This document shows, one piece after another, positions 7,270 through 13,734 of a stretch of 13,734 nucleotides of DNA. The stretch comes from SIG440 sp045648205 (GTDB lineage: Bacteria > Bacillota > Clostridia > Monoglobales > Monoglobaceae). A model generated the notes under the pieces. It ran no database searches. It was given only the letters and a program-made list of their open reading frames with translations, and was not told the origin of the DNA. The stretch is taken from NCBI GenBank assembly GCA_045648205.1, contig JAZRNM010000023.1, positions 1 to 13,734 of the forward strand. Direction: 5' to 3'. The translations under genes and the position numbers were made by a program. Position 1 is the stretch's first letter. Every line of letters starts with the position of its first letter.

Positions 7270-7304
7270 CCTCCTATGGCAAATGCCATAGGAGGACTTT
7301 TTTT
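7270..7304. terminator. bidirectional terminator between the EF-G-like gene and the pyr operon
   Basis: Perfect 12-bp inverted repeat (CCTCCTATGGCA at 7270-7281, TGCCATAGGAGG at 7284-7295), in practice an 11-bp stem with a 4-base loop. A T tract follows at 7298-7304 on the plus strand. On the minus strand the A-rich 7259-7269 reads as a T-rich tail, so it should also end the pyr operon just after pyrI (stop at 7311-7313). Confidence 0.93.
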
Positions 7305-7310
7305 GCTGTT

Positions 7311-7727
7311 TTATTCGCCTTTTGCTTCACAATATGAGCAACGATATTCCTTTTCGGCTTCATCTGTCAAATGAAAGATATTTGGCAGTTCTTGCTCGGT
7401 TGTTGTGATGCAACGGGGATTTTTGCAGAAAATAACATTTGTGAGTTTTTGAGGAAGAGTCATTTTCTTTTTTTCAGAGAGTTTTCCGTCTTTTATGATA
7501 TCAACGGTAGCTTCCGGAGCAACATAACCGAGAATGTCCATATCAAGATTGATCAGTTCGTCAATCTTGATGATGTCTTTTTTTCCCATTTTTGAACTTG
7601 ATGCATTTTTGATGATTGCAACAGAGCAACCGAGTGAATCAAGGTTCAGAAGGTTATAGATTTCCATGCCTTTTCCTGCTTTGATATGGTCAATGACATA
7701 GCCATTTTTGATTGAATCAATATTCAT
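7311..7727 (-). CDS. pyrI: aspartate carbamoyltransferase regulatory chain
   Basis: A 138-residue regulatory chain that binds the catalytic PyrB trimers and carries the ATP/CTP effector site of the holoenzyme. The N-terminal allosteric domain includes GYVIDHIKAGKG (9-20) and the IGxxA/SxKMGKKDIIKI-like stretch near 46-55. The C-terminal zinc domain has C101 and C106 (CKNPRC), then C130 and C133 (CSYC), the four Zn ligands that contact the catalytic chain. It is slightly shorter than the E. coli chain (about 153). The ATG at 7725-7727 lies one base after the pyrB stop (7729-7731), with a G-rich GGTGGAT-type site inside the end of pyrB, so the two are translationally coupled. It is the last gene of the operon. 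Its presence predicts feedback control of this ATCase by nucleotides. Confidence 0.96.
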   Translation of the reverse strand: MNIDSIKNGYVIDHIKAGKGMEIYNLLNLDSLGCSVAIIKNASSSKMGKKDIIKIDELINLDMDILGYVAPEATVDIIKDGKLSEKKKMTLPQKLTNVIFCKNPRCITTTEQELPNIFHLTDEAEKEYRCSYCEAKGE

Positions 7728-7728
7728 T

Positions 7729-8640
7729 CTAATCCACCCCCAAAAGTTTGAGAATGAGTGCCATTCTCATATATTTTCCATTCAGAACCTGCTTAAAATA
7801 ACAAGCCCTTGGGTCATCGTCAACCGCAACACTGATTTCGTTTACTCTAGGAAGTGGATGCATTATTGCCAAATCTGACTTTGCATTTTCAAGTTTTTCA
7901 GGAGTGAGAATATAGCTGTCCTTGAGTCTGAGATAATCTTCTTCGTTGAAAAATCTCTCACGCTGAACACGAGTCATATACAGAATATCAAGCTGTGGCA
8001 TATATTCTGCAAGGTCTGTTGTCTGAATGTATTCGCAGTTTGATTTTTTTATTATGTTTTTCACATAACTTGGAAGCTTGAGTTCTTCGGGAGAAATCAA
8101 CACAAATTTGATATTATTGTAACGCGAGAGCGCAGATATAAGTGAGTGAACAGTTCTGCCAAACTTCAAATCACCACAAAGACCTACAACCAAATTGTCA
8201 AAACGACCTTTTTCTCTGTGAATGGTGAGTAAGTCCGCAAGAGTTTGTGTGGGATGATTGTGTCCGCCATCACCTGCATTGATTACAGGAACAGATGCGT
8301 TCATTGCCGCAACAAGCGGTGCACCCTCTTTGGGATGACGCATTGCGATAATATCGGCATAGCAGGAAACCGTTTTTGCAGTATCAGCCACACTCTCACC
8401 TTTTGAAGCTGAACTTGAACCTGCATCTGACATGGAGAGAACGTGCCCGCCAAGCTCATACATTGCTGCCTCAAAACTTAACCTTGTGCGGGTTGATGGC
8501 TCAAAAAACAGAGTAGCAAGTTTTTTTCTGTCGCATTTGTGGGCATATTTGTCGGGATTTTCGATTATGTCCTCGGCAACAGTCAGGAGTTCGCTAATTT
8601 CTTCCTTGGAAAGGTCTTTTATGTCGATAACACTTCTCAT
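7729..8640 (-). CDS. pyrB: aspartate carbamoyltransferase catalytic chain
   Basis: A 303-residue enzyme that joins carbamoyl phosphate and aspartate to N-carbamoyl-L-aspartate, the committed step of pyrimidine synthesis. Visible motifs: STRTR (49-53) for carbamoyl phosphate; the mobile loop SSSASKGES (75-83) with the active-site Ser/Lys; RH (101-102); HPTQTLAD (129-136); MTRVQRERF (222-230); and HPLPR (261-265). Length fits the family (about 300-310). The ATG at 8638-8640 has GGAGAA (8647-8652) 6 bases upstream. It lies 48 bp after pyrE, the widest gap in the operon, and is followed directly by pyrI, so the enzyme should be the class with regulatory chains. It acts in the cytoplasm. Confidence 0.98.
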   Translation of the reverse strand: MRSVIDIKDLSKEEISELLTVAEDIIENPDKYAHKCDRKKLATLFFEPSTRTRLSFEAAMYELGGHVLSMSDAGSSSASKGESVADTAKTVSCYADIIAMRHPKEGAPLVAAMNASVPVINAGDGGHNHPTQTLADLLTIHREKGRFDNLVVGLCGDLKFGRTVHSLISALSRYNNIKFVLISPEELKLPSYVKNIIKKSNCEYIQTTDLAEYMPQLDILYMTRVQRERFFNEEDYLRLKDSYILTPEKLENAKSDLAIMHPLPRVNEISVAVDDDPRACYFKQVLNGKYMRMALILKLLGVD

Positions 8641-8688
8641 AATTGGTTCTCCATTTCTATTAATTTTTGAAAAGTCACGGAGTGTGAT

Positions 8689-9321
8689 TTAAGCGTTTAT
8701 CCAGCTTTCGTCAGAGGGGTTATTTCTGAATGTAATCAGTCTTTTGATGTCTTCATCCTTGATATATCCCTCTTGAGCTGCAACTTCTGCGATTACATCA
8801 AAGTTAGTGAGACTTATGTTTTTCACATTTGCGGCTTCAAGGCGGTCAAGACCTTTCTGCATACCATATGTGAATATTGAAACAATGCCAAGAACCTCAG
8901 CGCCGGCTTCACGAAGAATGTTCACAACCTCAATAACGCTGCCGCCGGTTGAGATAAGGTCCTCAACAACAACAACCTTCTGGCCTTTTTCGAGTCTGCC
9001 TTCAATCTGGTTCTGTCTGCCGTGATCTTTTGCACCGGATCTCACATATCCCATAGGAAGAGAGAGGAGATGTGCTGTGATTGCGGCATGGGCAATACCT
9101 GCGGTTGAAGTTCCCATAAGAACCTCTGCATCGGGGTAGTTTTCTTTTATAAGCTGTGCAAGCCCATTTTCAACATCACTGCGAACGGAAATGTCACTGA
9201 GTGTCAGACGATTATCACAGTAAACGGGACTTTTTATTCCGCTTGCCCAGGTGAAGGGTTCTTCGGGGCGGAAGAATACAGCTTTAATCTTGAGTAAATC
9301 TTTTGCAATTAATTCTTTCAT
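8689..9321 (-). CDS. pyrE: orotate phosphoribosyltransferase
   Basis: A 210-residue cytoplasmic enzyme that makes orotidine 5'-phosphate from orotate and PRPP. It has the PRPP-binding motif VVVVEDLISTGGS (116-128) and the flexible catalytic loop KDHGRQNQIEG (98-108) with Lys and His. The FTWASGIKSPVYCDNR stretch (23-38) forms the orotate side of the site. Length is normal. The ATG at 9319-9321 is preceded by AAAGGAG (9331-9337), 9 bases away. It begins 20 bp after pyrF and acts one step before it. Stop TAA at 8689-8691. Confidence 0.97.
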   Translation of the reverse strand: MKELIAKDLLKIKAVFFRPEEPFTWASGIKSPVYCDNRLTLSDISVRSDVENGLAQLIKENYPDAEVLMGTSTAGIAHAAITAHLLSLPMGYVRSGAKDHGRQNQIEGRLEKGQKVVVVEDLISTGGSVIEVVNILREAGAEVLGIVSIFTYGMQKGLDRLEAANVKNISLTNFDVIAEVAAQEGYIKDEDIKRLITFRNNPSDESWINA

Positions 9322-9341
9322 TGTTGTTTTCTCCTTTATAT

Positions 9342-10040
9342 TTATCCTACAAATTCATTAACGCATCTTTTGTATGCTGCAACCGGGTCTTCGGCTGCTG
9401 TAATTGGTCTACCCACCACAATGTAGTCAGAGCCGATTGCTTTTGCATCAGCGGGTGTCATAACACGAACCTGATCGCCCTTGTCACCATCTGCAAAGCG
9501 AACGCCAGGAGTGACTGTCACAAAATCCTTGCCGCAGGTGTTGTGAACCTTTTCAGCCTCAAGGGGCGAGCAAACGACACCATCAAGACCTGCTTTTTTT
9601 GCATTGCTTGCATAATGCATCACAACCTTGTCGATAGGTTGGTCAATGAGGAGGTCTTCGGTCATTTTTTCCTGGCTCGTTGAGGTAAGCTGAGTAACAG
9701 CAATGAGAATCGGGCGTGTTCCGTCGGGTCTTGTGAGACCTTCAAGTGCGGCTTCCATCATTGCACATGTTCCCGATGCGTGAAGATTTGTCATATCAAC
9801 GTCAAGTCGGCTGAGAACAGCCATTGATTTTTTTACTGTGTTTGGAATGTCGTGAAGCTTCAAATCAAGAAAGATTTTGTGACCGCGGTTCTTTATCTCG
9901 CGAACAATCTCAGGGCCTTCTGCATAAAAAAGCTCCATTCCGATTTTTACAAAGGGTTTCACATCTGTGAATTTGTCCAAAAAGTCAAAAACTTCTGATT
10001 TGCTTGCAAAGTCGCAAGCAACAATAACGTCCTTTCCCAT
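9342..10040 (-). CDS. pyrF: orotidine 5'-phosphate decarboxylase
   Basis: A 232-residue TIM-barrel enzyme that decarboxylates OMP to UMP. Catalytic signature DLKLHDIPNT (59-68) with Asp59, Lys61 and Asp64, plus the first-strand Asp10 and Lys32 (VKIG). The phosphate site shows TPGVRF and VGRPIT. Length fits the short bacterial family. The ATG at 10038-10040 overlaps the pyrD stop by one base (TAATG). An AGGAGG at 10050-10055 lies inside the end of pyrD, 9 bases upstream, which couples their translation. It precedes pyrE in the operon, although PyrE acts first. Confidence 0.97.
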   Translation of the reverse strand: MGKDVIVACDFASKSEVFDFLDKFTDVKPFVKIGMELFYAEGPEIVREIKNRGHKIFLDLKLHDIPNTVKKSMAVLSRLDVDMTNLHASGTCAMMEAALEGLTRPDGTRPILIAVTQLTSTSQEKMTEDLLIDQPIDKVVMHYASNAKKAGLDGVVCSPLEAEKVHNTCGKDFVTVTPGVRFADGDKGDQVRVMTPADAKAIGSDYIVVGRPITAAEDPVAAYKRCVNEFVG

Positions 10041-10951
10041 TAGTGGGCACCTCCTATAATATCATTTAAATCCTTTATTCCGTATTTTTCCATAACCGAT
10101 GGAAGAGCATCGATAATATCCTTGCAAGCAAATGGATTAACAAGGTTTGCTGCACCAACCTGAACAGCTGTTGCGCCGGCAAGCATCATTTCGATTACAT
10201 CCTCAGCTGATGAAACACCGCCCATACCTATGACGGGAATGTCAACTGCTTCAGCAACCTGATACACCATTCTGACTGCAACCGGAAAGATTGCAGGACC
10301 TGAAAAACCACCCATTTTGTTTGCAATTACACATTTCTTTGTTTTGAGGTCAATTCTCATTCCCAAAAGTGTGTTGATGAGACTGATTCCGTCTGCTCCG
10401 GCTTCTTCACAAGCTTTTGCAATGGAAACAATGTCTGTCACATTGGGTGAAAGCTTGATAATGACCGGTTTTTTTGAAATTTCTTTTACTGCCTTTGTAA
10501 CTTCTGCAGCAGCTTCCGGTGAAGTTCCAAAACTCATACCGCCACCATGAACATTGGGGCAGGAAACATTCACTTCAAACCAACCAATTTGTTCTTCGTC
10601 ATTAAGTTTTTCGCAGGTATAAACATAGTCATCAACCGAAAATCCGCTGACATTTGCCATAACAGGTTTTGAAAACACCTGCCTGAGTTTTGGTAGTTCG
10701 TTTTTTATAACCGCATCAACTCCCGGATTTTGAAGACCGACCGAGTTAATCATTCCGGCACTGCATTCTGCAATTCTGGGGAGGGGATTTCCAAAACGAG
10801 CATCCTTGGTGGTTCCCTTGAATGAGAATGTTCCAAGACAGTTTATGTCATAAATTTCTGCAAATTCATATCCAAAGCCAAAGGTTCCGCTTGCGGGAAT
10901 GATTGGATTATCAAGCGTTATACCGCACAGAGAGACTTTTGTGTTTACCAT
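10040..10951 (-). CDS. pyrD: dihydroorotate dehydrogenase, class 1B catalytic subunit
   Basis: A 303-residue FMN enzyme (PyrDB) that oxidises dihydroorotate to orotate and passes electrons to PyrK and NAD+. The catalytic base Cys131 lies in NVSCPN (128-133), the mark of class 1 enzymes. Other sites: FKG (43-46, Lys for FMN), RFGNPLPR (52-59), KLSPNVTD (166-173), and the phosphate-binding GMGGVSS (242-248) and GA (266-267). The open frame extends upstream to 11050, but the start chosen is the ATG at 10949-10951: GAGAGG lies 7 bases before it and homology begins there. The extension is inside pyrK and resembles nothing. The start overlaps the end of pyrK by 7 bases, tying the two subunits together. 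The class 1B assignment follows from the adjacent pyrK. Confidence 0.97.
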   Translation of the reverse strand: MVNTKVSLCGITLDNPIIPASGTFGFGYEFAEIYDINCLGTFSFKGTTKDARFGNPLPRIAECSAGMINSVGLQNPGVDAVIKNELPKLRQVFSKPVMANVSGFSVDDYVYTCEKLNDEEQIGWFEVNVSCPNVHGGGMSFGTSPEAAAEVTKAVKEISKKPVIIKLSPNVTDIVSIAKACEEAGADGISLINTLLGMRIDLKTKKCVIANKMGGFSGPAIFPVAVRMVYQVAEAVDIPVIGMGGVSSAEDVIEMMLAGATAVQVGAANLVNPFACKDIIDALPSVMEKYGIKDLNDIIGGAH

Positions 10952-11676
10952 ATGATTTCCTCTCTTTCCATAACAGGTCCATCTTTGCATATGCGTTTGT
11001 TGCCGTATTTTGTTTTGCATGAGCAACCCATACAAGCGCCAAACCCACAACCCATTCTTGATTCAAAGCTATATTGTCCTGATGTTGTGGCAATTTTCTC
11101 AATTGCTTTGAACATCGGCTCAGGTCCGCAGGTGAAGAAGTAGGAATAGTCAATGTTTTTCATAACATCAGTTACGAAGCCTTTTGTTCCATAGCTTCCG
11201 TCTGCTGTTGCGATGAAAACTTCAGCTCCAAGAGCTTTGAATTCATCTTCAAAGAAAACATCTTCGCGGGAGTTGAAACCAAGAATAACAGATGTTCTTT
11301 TGCCATTTTCAATCAGTTTTTTACAAAGGTTATACATTGGTGGAACACCAACCCCGCCACCAATGAGAAGAGGGGTATCGCCACTTTTTGAGATGTCAAA
11401 GCCGTTGCCCAAACCAACCAGAAGGTCAAGATTTTTCCCCGGTTCATATTTGCTCATAATTTCTGTGCCCTTGCCTACCACTTTGTAAATGAGTGTCAGG
11501 GTATTCTCAGAATAATCACAAACTGATATTGGTCGTCTGAGATAAAGTCCGTCAATCAGAATGTTAACAAACTGACCCGGAGCAGTTATGCTTTCGGTGT
11601 TTCCTTCGAGAACAAGAAGAAAGATGTCTTTTGCAATTTTCTCATTCTTTTTTATCGTAAATATTTCCTGTTTCAC
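10945..11676 (-). CDS. pyrK: dihydroorotate dehydrogenase electron transfer subunit
   Basis: A 243-residue FAD and [2Fe-2S] protein that moves electrons from the FMN of PyrD to NAD+; together they form a heterotetramer. FAD binding is shown by RRPISV (47-52), the nucleotide site by GGGVGVPPMY (106-115) and CGPEPM (183-188). The iron-sulfur cluster is bound by C210, C215, C218 and C230. Length fits the family. The start is GTG at 11674-11676, not ATG, with GGAGAA (11685-11690) 8 bases upstream in the 14-bp gap after carB. It overlaps pyrD by 7 bases at its end. Confidence 0.97.
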   Translation of the reverse strand: MKQEIFTIKKNEKIAKDIFLLVLEGNTESITAPGQFVNILIDGLYLRRPISVCDYSENTLTLIYKVVGKGTEIMSKYEPGKNLDLLVGLGNGFDISKSGDTPLLIGGGVGVPPMYNLCKKLIENGKRTSVILGFNSREDVFFEDEFKALGAEVFIATADGSYGTKGFVTDVMKNIDYSYFFTCGPEPMFKAIEKIATTSGQYSFESRMGCGFGACMGCSCKTKYGNKRICKDGPVMEREEIIW

Positions 11677-11690
11677 AGTAAATTTTCTCC

Positions 11691-13734
11691 TTATGCATCA
11701 ATTGTAGAAATTGTCAGAGTGTTCTCCTCCAAAACATCAAGAAGAACCGAAACTGTATCAAGAGAGGTGAATATGTTAACATTATTCTCTGTTGCACATC
11801 TTCTGATTTCGTGTCCGTCATTGAGGTTTGAACCTGCACTTGAAATGTCGCTTGTGTTGATGATGTATGCAATATGTCCCTGTCGGATTGCAGACGGAAT
11901 TTCATCATTACCTTCACTGATTTTCTTGAGCATATGAGTGCGGATTCCGTTTTTCTTGAGGAATTCAGCTGTTCCTTCGGTTGCCTGAATGTTGAATCCA
12001 AGGTTATAGAATCTGCGGATGAGTTCCAAAGACTCTTCCTTATCCTTGTTGGCAATGGTTGCGAGAACTGTTCCATAGTTCTGAAGATGCATTCCCGATG
12101 CCTGGAGAGCCTTGTAAAGCGCACGGTTGAGCTTATCATCATATCCGATTGCTTCACCGGTTGATTTCATTTCTGGCGACAGATATGCGTCAAGTCCACG
12201 GATTTTGTTGAATGAGAATACGGGAACTTTTACATACCAACGATCTTTTTCCTGCGGATATAATTCAGTTATACCCTGCTCTTTAAGACTCTTGCCCATA
12301 ATTACTTCTGTGGCAATGTCTGCAAGACTGTATCCAGTTGCCTTTGAAAGGAAGGGAACAGTTCTTGATGAACGGGGGTTAACCTCGATGATATAAACAT
12401 CTTCGTTTTTATCAACTATAAACTGAATGTTATAAAGTCCGACAATTCCGATTCCAAGACCAAGCTGCTTTGCATATTTGAGGATTGTGCGTTTTACTTT
12501 TTTGGAAATGCTGAAAGTTGGATAAACGCTGATTGAGTCACCACTGTGAATACCAGTTCTTTCAACAAGCTCCATAATTCCGGGAACAAAAACGTTTTTT
12601 CCGTCGCAAATAGCATCAATTTCAACTTCTTTACCGCTGATGTATTTGTCAACGAGAACAGGCTTGTCCTCGTCAATTTCAACTGCGGTTTTGAGGTAGT
12701 GTCTGAGCTGTTCCTCATTTGCCACAATCTGCATTGCACGTCCACCCAAGACAAAGCTTGGACGAACAAGAACGGGATATCCGATTTCCTTTGCAGCGGC
12801 AACACCATCTTCAATCTTTGTGACAGCTTTGCCCTTTGGCTGAGGAATGTTAAGCTTTTTCAGAATTTTTTCAAATGCATCGCGGTTTTCTGCTCTGTCT
12901 ATTGCTTCGCAGTCGGTTCCGACGATATTAACACCACGGTCAGTTAATGGCTGAGCGAGGTTGATTGCCGTCTGTCCGCCCAATGATGCAATAGCCCCTT
13001 CTGGATTTTCAAACTCGATTATGTTCATAACATCTTCAGTTGTGAGGGGTTCGAAATAGAGTTTGTCTGCAGTTGTGTAGTCGGTTGAAACTGTTTCGGG
13101 GTTGTTGTTGATTATTATTGCCTCATAGCCCGACTTTTTGATTGTTGTAACCGCGTGAACGGTTGAATAGTCAAATTCCACACCCTGACCGATTCTTATT
13201 GGACCGGCACCGAGAACAACCAACTTTTTCTTGTCGGTTAGAATTGAACTGTTCTCGCCGGTGTAGGTTGAGAAGAAGTATGGAATATATGCATTTGTAT
13301 GGCAAGTGTCAACCATCTTGTAAACTGGGAAAATATGATTTCCTTTTCTGGTTTTGTAAATATCAATTTCTGAAACTCCCCAGAGCTTGGCAATATATGG
13401 GTCACTGAAGCCCATTGCTTTTGCATCTTTAAGAGTTTTGATATCACCTTTGTTTTCGGCAATTACTGTTTCAAAGTCAACTATTTTCTTGATTGATTCA
13501 AGGAAATAGGGGGTTATCATCGTAATTTCGTGGAGCTTTTCAAGGCTTACACCTTTTCTTATAAGCTGTGCAACAGCATAGATGTTGTCATCACGGAATT
13601 CCTTGAGGTATTCAAGCATATCCTCAACAGACATATTCTCAAACTTTGACATCCAGATGTGATTCACACCAATTTCCAGTGAACGGATTGATTTCAGGAA
13701 ACATTCTTCCAGAGTTGAACCAATACCCATAACC
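11691..13734 (-). CDS. carB: carbamoyl-phosphate synthase large chain, C-terminal part; 5' end outside window
   Basis: About 680 residues of a chain normally near 1070, so roughly the first third is missing beyond the right edge; the frame stays open to the window end. CarB uses ammonia delivered by CarA, bicarbonate and two ATP to make carbamoyl phosphate for PyrB and for arginine. Numbering from the first Met in the window (13728-13730), the fragment starts at the end of the first ATP-grasp half and passes through an oligomerisation region. The second half then begins near VVLGAGPIRIGQG (171-183), with NNNPETVSTD (208-217) and LGGQTA (250-255). The MGS-like allosteric domain occupies about the last 130-140 residues and is where UMP inhibits and ornithine activates in E. 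coli. Stop TAA at 11691-11693. It is the first pyr gene visible; carA is expected upstream. Confidence 0.97.
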   Translation of the reverse strand, partial: VMGIGSTLEECFLKSIRSLEIGVNHIWMSKFENMSVEDMLEYLKEFRDDNIYAVAQLIRKGVSLEKLHEITMITPYFLESIKKIVDFETVIAENKGDIKTLKDAKAMGFSDPYIAKLWGVSEIDIYKTRKGNHIFPVYKMVDTCHTNAYIPYFFSTYTGENSSILTDKKKLVVLGAGPIRIGQGVEFDYSTVHAVTTIKKSGYEAIIINNNPETVSTDYTTADKLYFEPLTTEDVMNIIEFENPEGAIASLGGQTAINLAQPLTDRGVNIVGTDCEAIDRAENRDAFEKILKKLNIPQPKGKAVTKIEDGVAAAKEIGYPVLVRPSFVLGGRAMQIVANEEQLRHYLKTAVEIDEDKPVLVDKYISGKEVEIDAICDGKNVFVPGIMELVERTGIHSGDSISVYPTFSISKKVKRTILKYAKQLGLGIGIVGLYNIQFIVDKNEDVYIIEVNPRSSRTVPFLSKATGYSLADIATEVIMGKSLKEQGITELYPQEKDRWYVKVPVFSFNKIRGLDAYLSPEMKSTGEAIGYDDKLNRALYKALQASGMHLQNYGTVLATIANKDKEESLELIRRFYNLGFNIQATEGTAEFLKKNGIRTHMLKKISEGNDEIPSAIRQGHIAYIINTSDISSAGSNLNDGHEIRRCATENNVNIFTSLDTVSVLLDVLEENTLTISTIDA

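Noticed and set aside
8641..8688. Attenuator before pyrB
   Set aside because: The only hairpin is 4 bp with mismatches beyond it, and no T tract follows.
10952..11050. 33-residue N-terminal extension of PyrD
   Set aside because: It lies inside pyrK in another frame, shows no family similarity, and the ATG at 10951 has its own GAGAGG site.
12546..12947. 133-residue open frame on the plus strand inside carB
   Set aside because: It is antisense to conserved CarB and has no family features.

Overview
The window looks like chromosomal DNA of a spore-forming, AT-rich member of the Clostridia (Firmicutes). This rests on Shine-Dalgarno sites of the AGGAGG type, TTG and GTG starts, a PyrK/PyrD class 1B dihydroorotate dehydrogenase, and a Cys-rich unknown protein behind a sigma-K-like promoter. 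No species can be named from the sequence alone. No mobile element, CRISPR array, rRNA or tRNA was seen.

Layout. (1) Positions 1-2912 (+) hold the 3' nine-tenths or so of ileS, an isoleucyl-tRNA synthetase that looks like the long, eukaryote-like type 2 form; its start and HIGH motif lie before the window. A two-way hairpin terminator follows at 2921-2952. (2) Positions 2963-5022 hold two divergent genes of unknown function: a 297-residue Cys-rich protein (-) and a 346-residue protein (+) with a beta-rich, propeller-like body and a C-terminal coiled coil. The gap of about 125 bp between them holds a sigma-K-like promoter facing left and a weak vegetative-like promoter facing right. (3) Positions 5198-7258 (+) encode an EF-G-like GTPase of the EF-G2 type, with its own near-consensus sigma-A promoter, a small 5' leader hairpin and a TTG start. 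A long two-way terminator at 7270-7304 separates it from the next block. (4) Positions 7311-13734 (-) hold the downstream part of a pyrimidine biosynthesis operon, transcribed carB-pyrK-pyrD-pyrF-pyrE-pyrB-pyrI. Gaps or overlaps are only a few bases at most junctions, with 48 bp before pyrB.

The pyr block covers most of de novo UMP synthesis: carbamoyl phosphate (CarB, with CarA presumably just outside), carbamoyl aspartate (PyrB/PyrI), oxidation of dihydroorotate (PyrD/PyrK), then orotate to OMP (PyrE) and OMP to UMP (PyrF). Only carA and pyrC are not seen. The operon promoter and any PyrR-type leader must lie beyond the right edge.

Most of the window is ordinary housekeeping DNA. The parts worth a second look are the divergent pair of unknown genes, probably linked to sporulation, and the EF-G-like protein, which lacks the usual catalytic histidine of its G3 motif. 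No complete new defence or mobile system is visible.
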